DNA from: Piezodorus guildinii
Lineage: Eukaryota > Arthropoda > Insecta > Hemiptera > Pentatomidae
Length of the DNA stretch: 64,000 nt
Direction: 5' to 3'
Assembly (NCBI GenBank): GCA_023052935.1
Contig: CM041297.1
Location: 109,049,563 to 109,113,562 of the forward strand
Shown here piece by piece: positions 63,761-64,000 of the stretch. Every line of letters begins with the position of its first letter. Position 1 is the stretch's first letter. The notes beneath the pieces were generated by a model, which ran no database searches, had not been told where the DNA came from, and saw only the letters and a list, made by a program, of their open reading frames with translations. The translations under genes and the position numbers were made by a program.

Positions 63761-64000
63761 ACTTGAAGTATTGAGATTATATAATTCATTGGTGACATTA
63801 CAGATAACATATAATAATTAAAACGTTTAATACCAAAAGGTACTCAGTAATCTGTAGATTAAATCGGAAGACAGATTTTGATGAAACTAAGGACAAGAAT
63901 TAAAATATGTTTAAATAACAAATTCGTAAAAAAAGTCTTTTTGTACCTTTGGCCACATTATGCACAAATAATTTATAATAATAGCAAGTAAAAAGAAAAA
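63761..64000. other. AT-rich window end
   Basis: Nothing recognised. Confidence 0.5.

Noticed and set aside
1..64000. CRISPR array, bacterial operon or prophage
   Set aside because: No regularly spaced direct repeats with unique spacers and no prokaryotic gene structure; all coding regions are eukaryotic retroelement or transposon types, apart from short exon-like segments.

Overview
This window is AT-rich animal DNA, most likely from an arthropod and probably an insect (placed from the retroelement families; the species cannot be fixed from sequence alone). It is almost entirely transposable elements, whole, broken and nested. I find only one convincing piece of an ordinary host gene: an 89-bp exon on the minus strand near 37.1-37.2 kb that looks like the N-terminal ligand-binding region of a Cys-loop (GABA/glycine-receptor-like) channel. 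A second, much weaker exon candidate lies at 39.86-40.13 kb. There are no bacterial-type operons, rRNA genes or CRISPR arrays.

Layout. 0-9.5 kb: CR1/L2-like LINE tails, a palindrome-bearing repeat present twice (once split by a LINE), a roughly 0.9-kb repeat (here called R880), tRNA-derived SINEs, a TTAA-flanked piggyBac-type MITE and a 708-bp element with perfect 51-bp inverted ends. 9.5-13.85 kb: a decayed Jockey-like LINE on the minus strand. 14-20.8 kb: CR1/L2-like LINE copies (one nearly complete at the ORF2 level), a Tc1-like remnant and a mariner remnant. 20.8-26 kb: mostly featureless AT-rich DNA. 26.65-32.34 kb: a near-full-length but inactivated I-clade LINE with target-site duplications. 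33-39.8 kb: SINEs, fragments of DNA transposons and LINEs, and the channel exon. 40.57-45.57 kb: a structurally intact Jockey-like LINE with both ORFs open and a 15-bp target-site duplication. 46-54 kb: more SINE, LINE and R880 fragments.

The most striking element is a young Ty3/Gypsy LTR retrotransposon at 54,010-60,689. Its two 565-bp LTRs read as identical, it has a 4-bp ATAT target duplication, and its primer-binding site fits tRNA-Leu. Gag begins with a SAP-type DNA-binding motif followed by a tandemly expanded coiled coil, then a capsid-like region, a CCHC knuckle and a DTG protease. Pol, in the -1 frame, carries RT, RNase H, a DD35E integrase and a GPY/F module. Where an env gene might be expected, the same reading frame continues into a TARG1/OARD1-like macrodomain (ADP-ribosyl hydrolase family) in which the Lys and Asp of the known active site are both present at the family's spacing. 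I regard this as the window's best candidate for an undescribed system: a retrotransposon that appears to carry its own eraser of ADP-ribosylation.

The elements also record their own history. Several insertions sit inside repeats whose uninterrupted copies occur elsewhere in the window, which gives built-in empty sites (LINE in the palindrome repeat, SINEs in R880 and in the 5.7-8.7 kb repeat, the intact Jockey element next to an hAT-type terminus).
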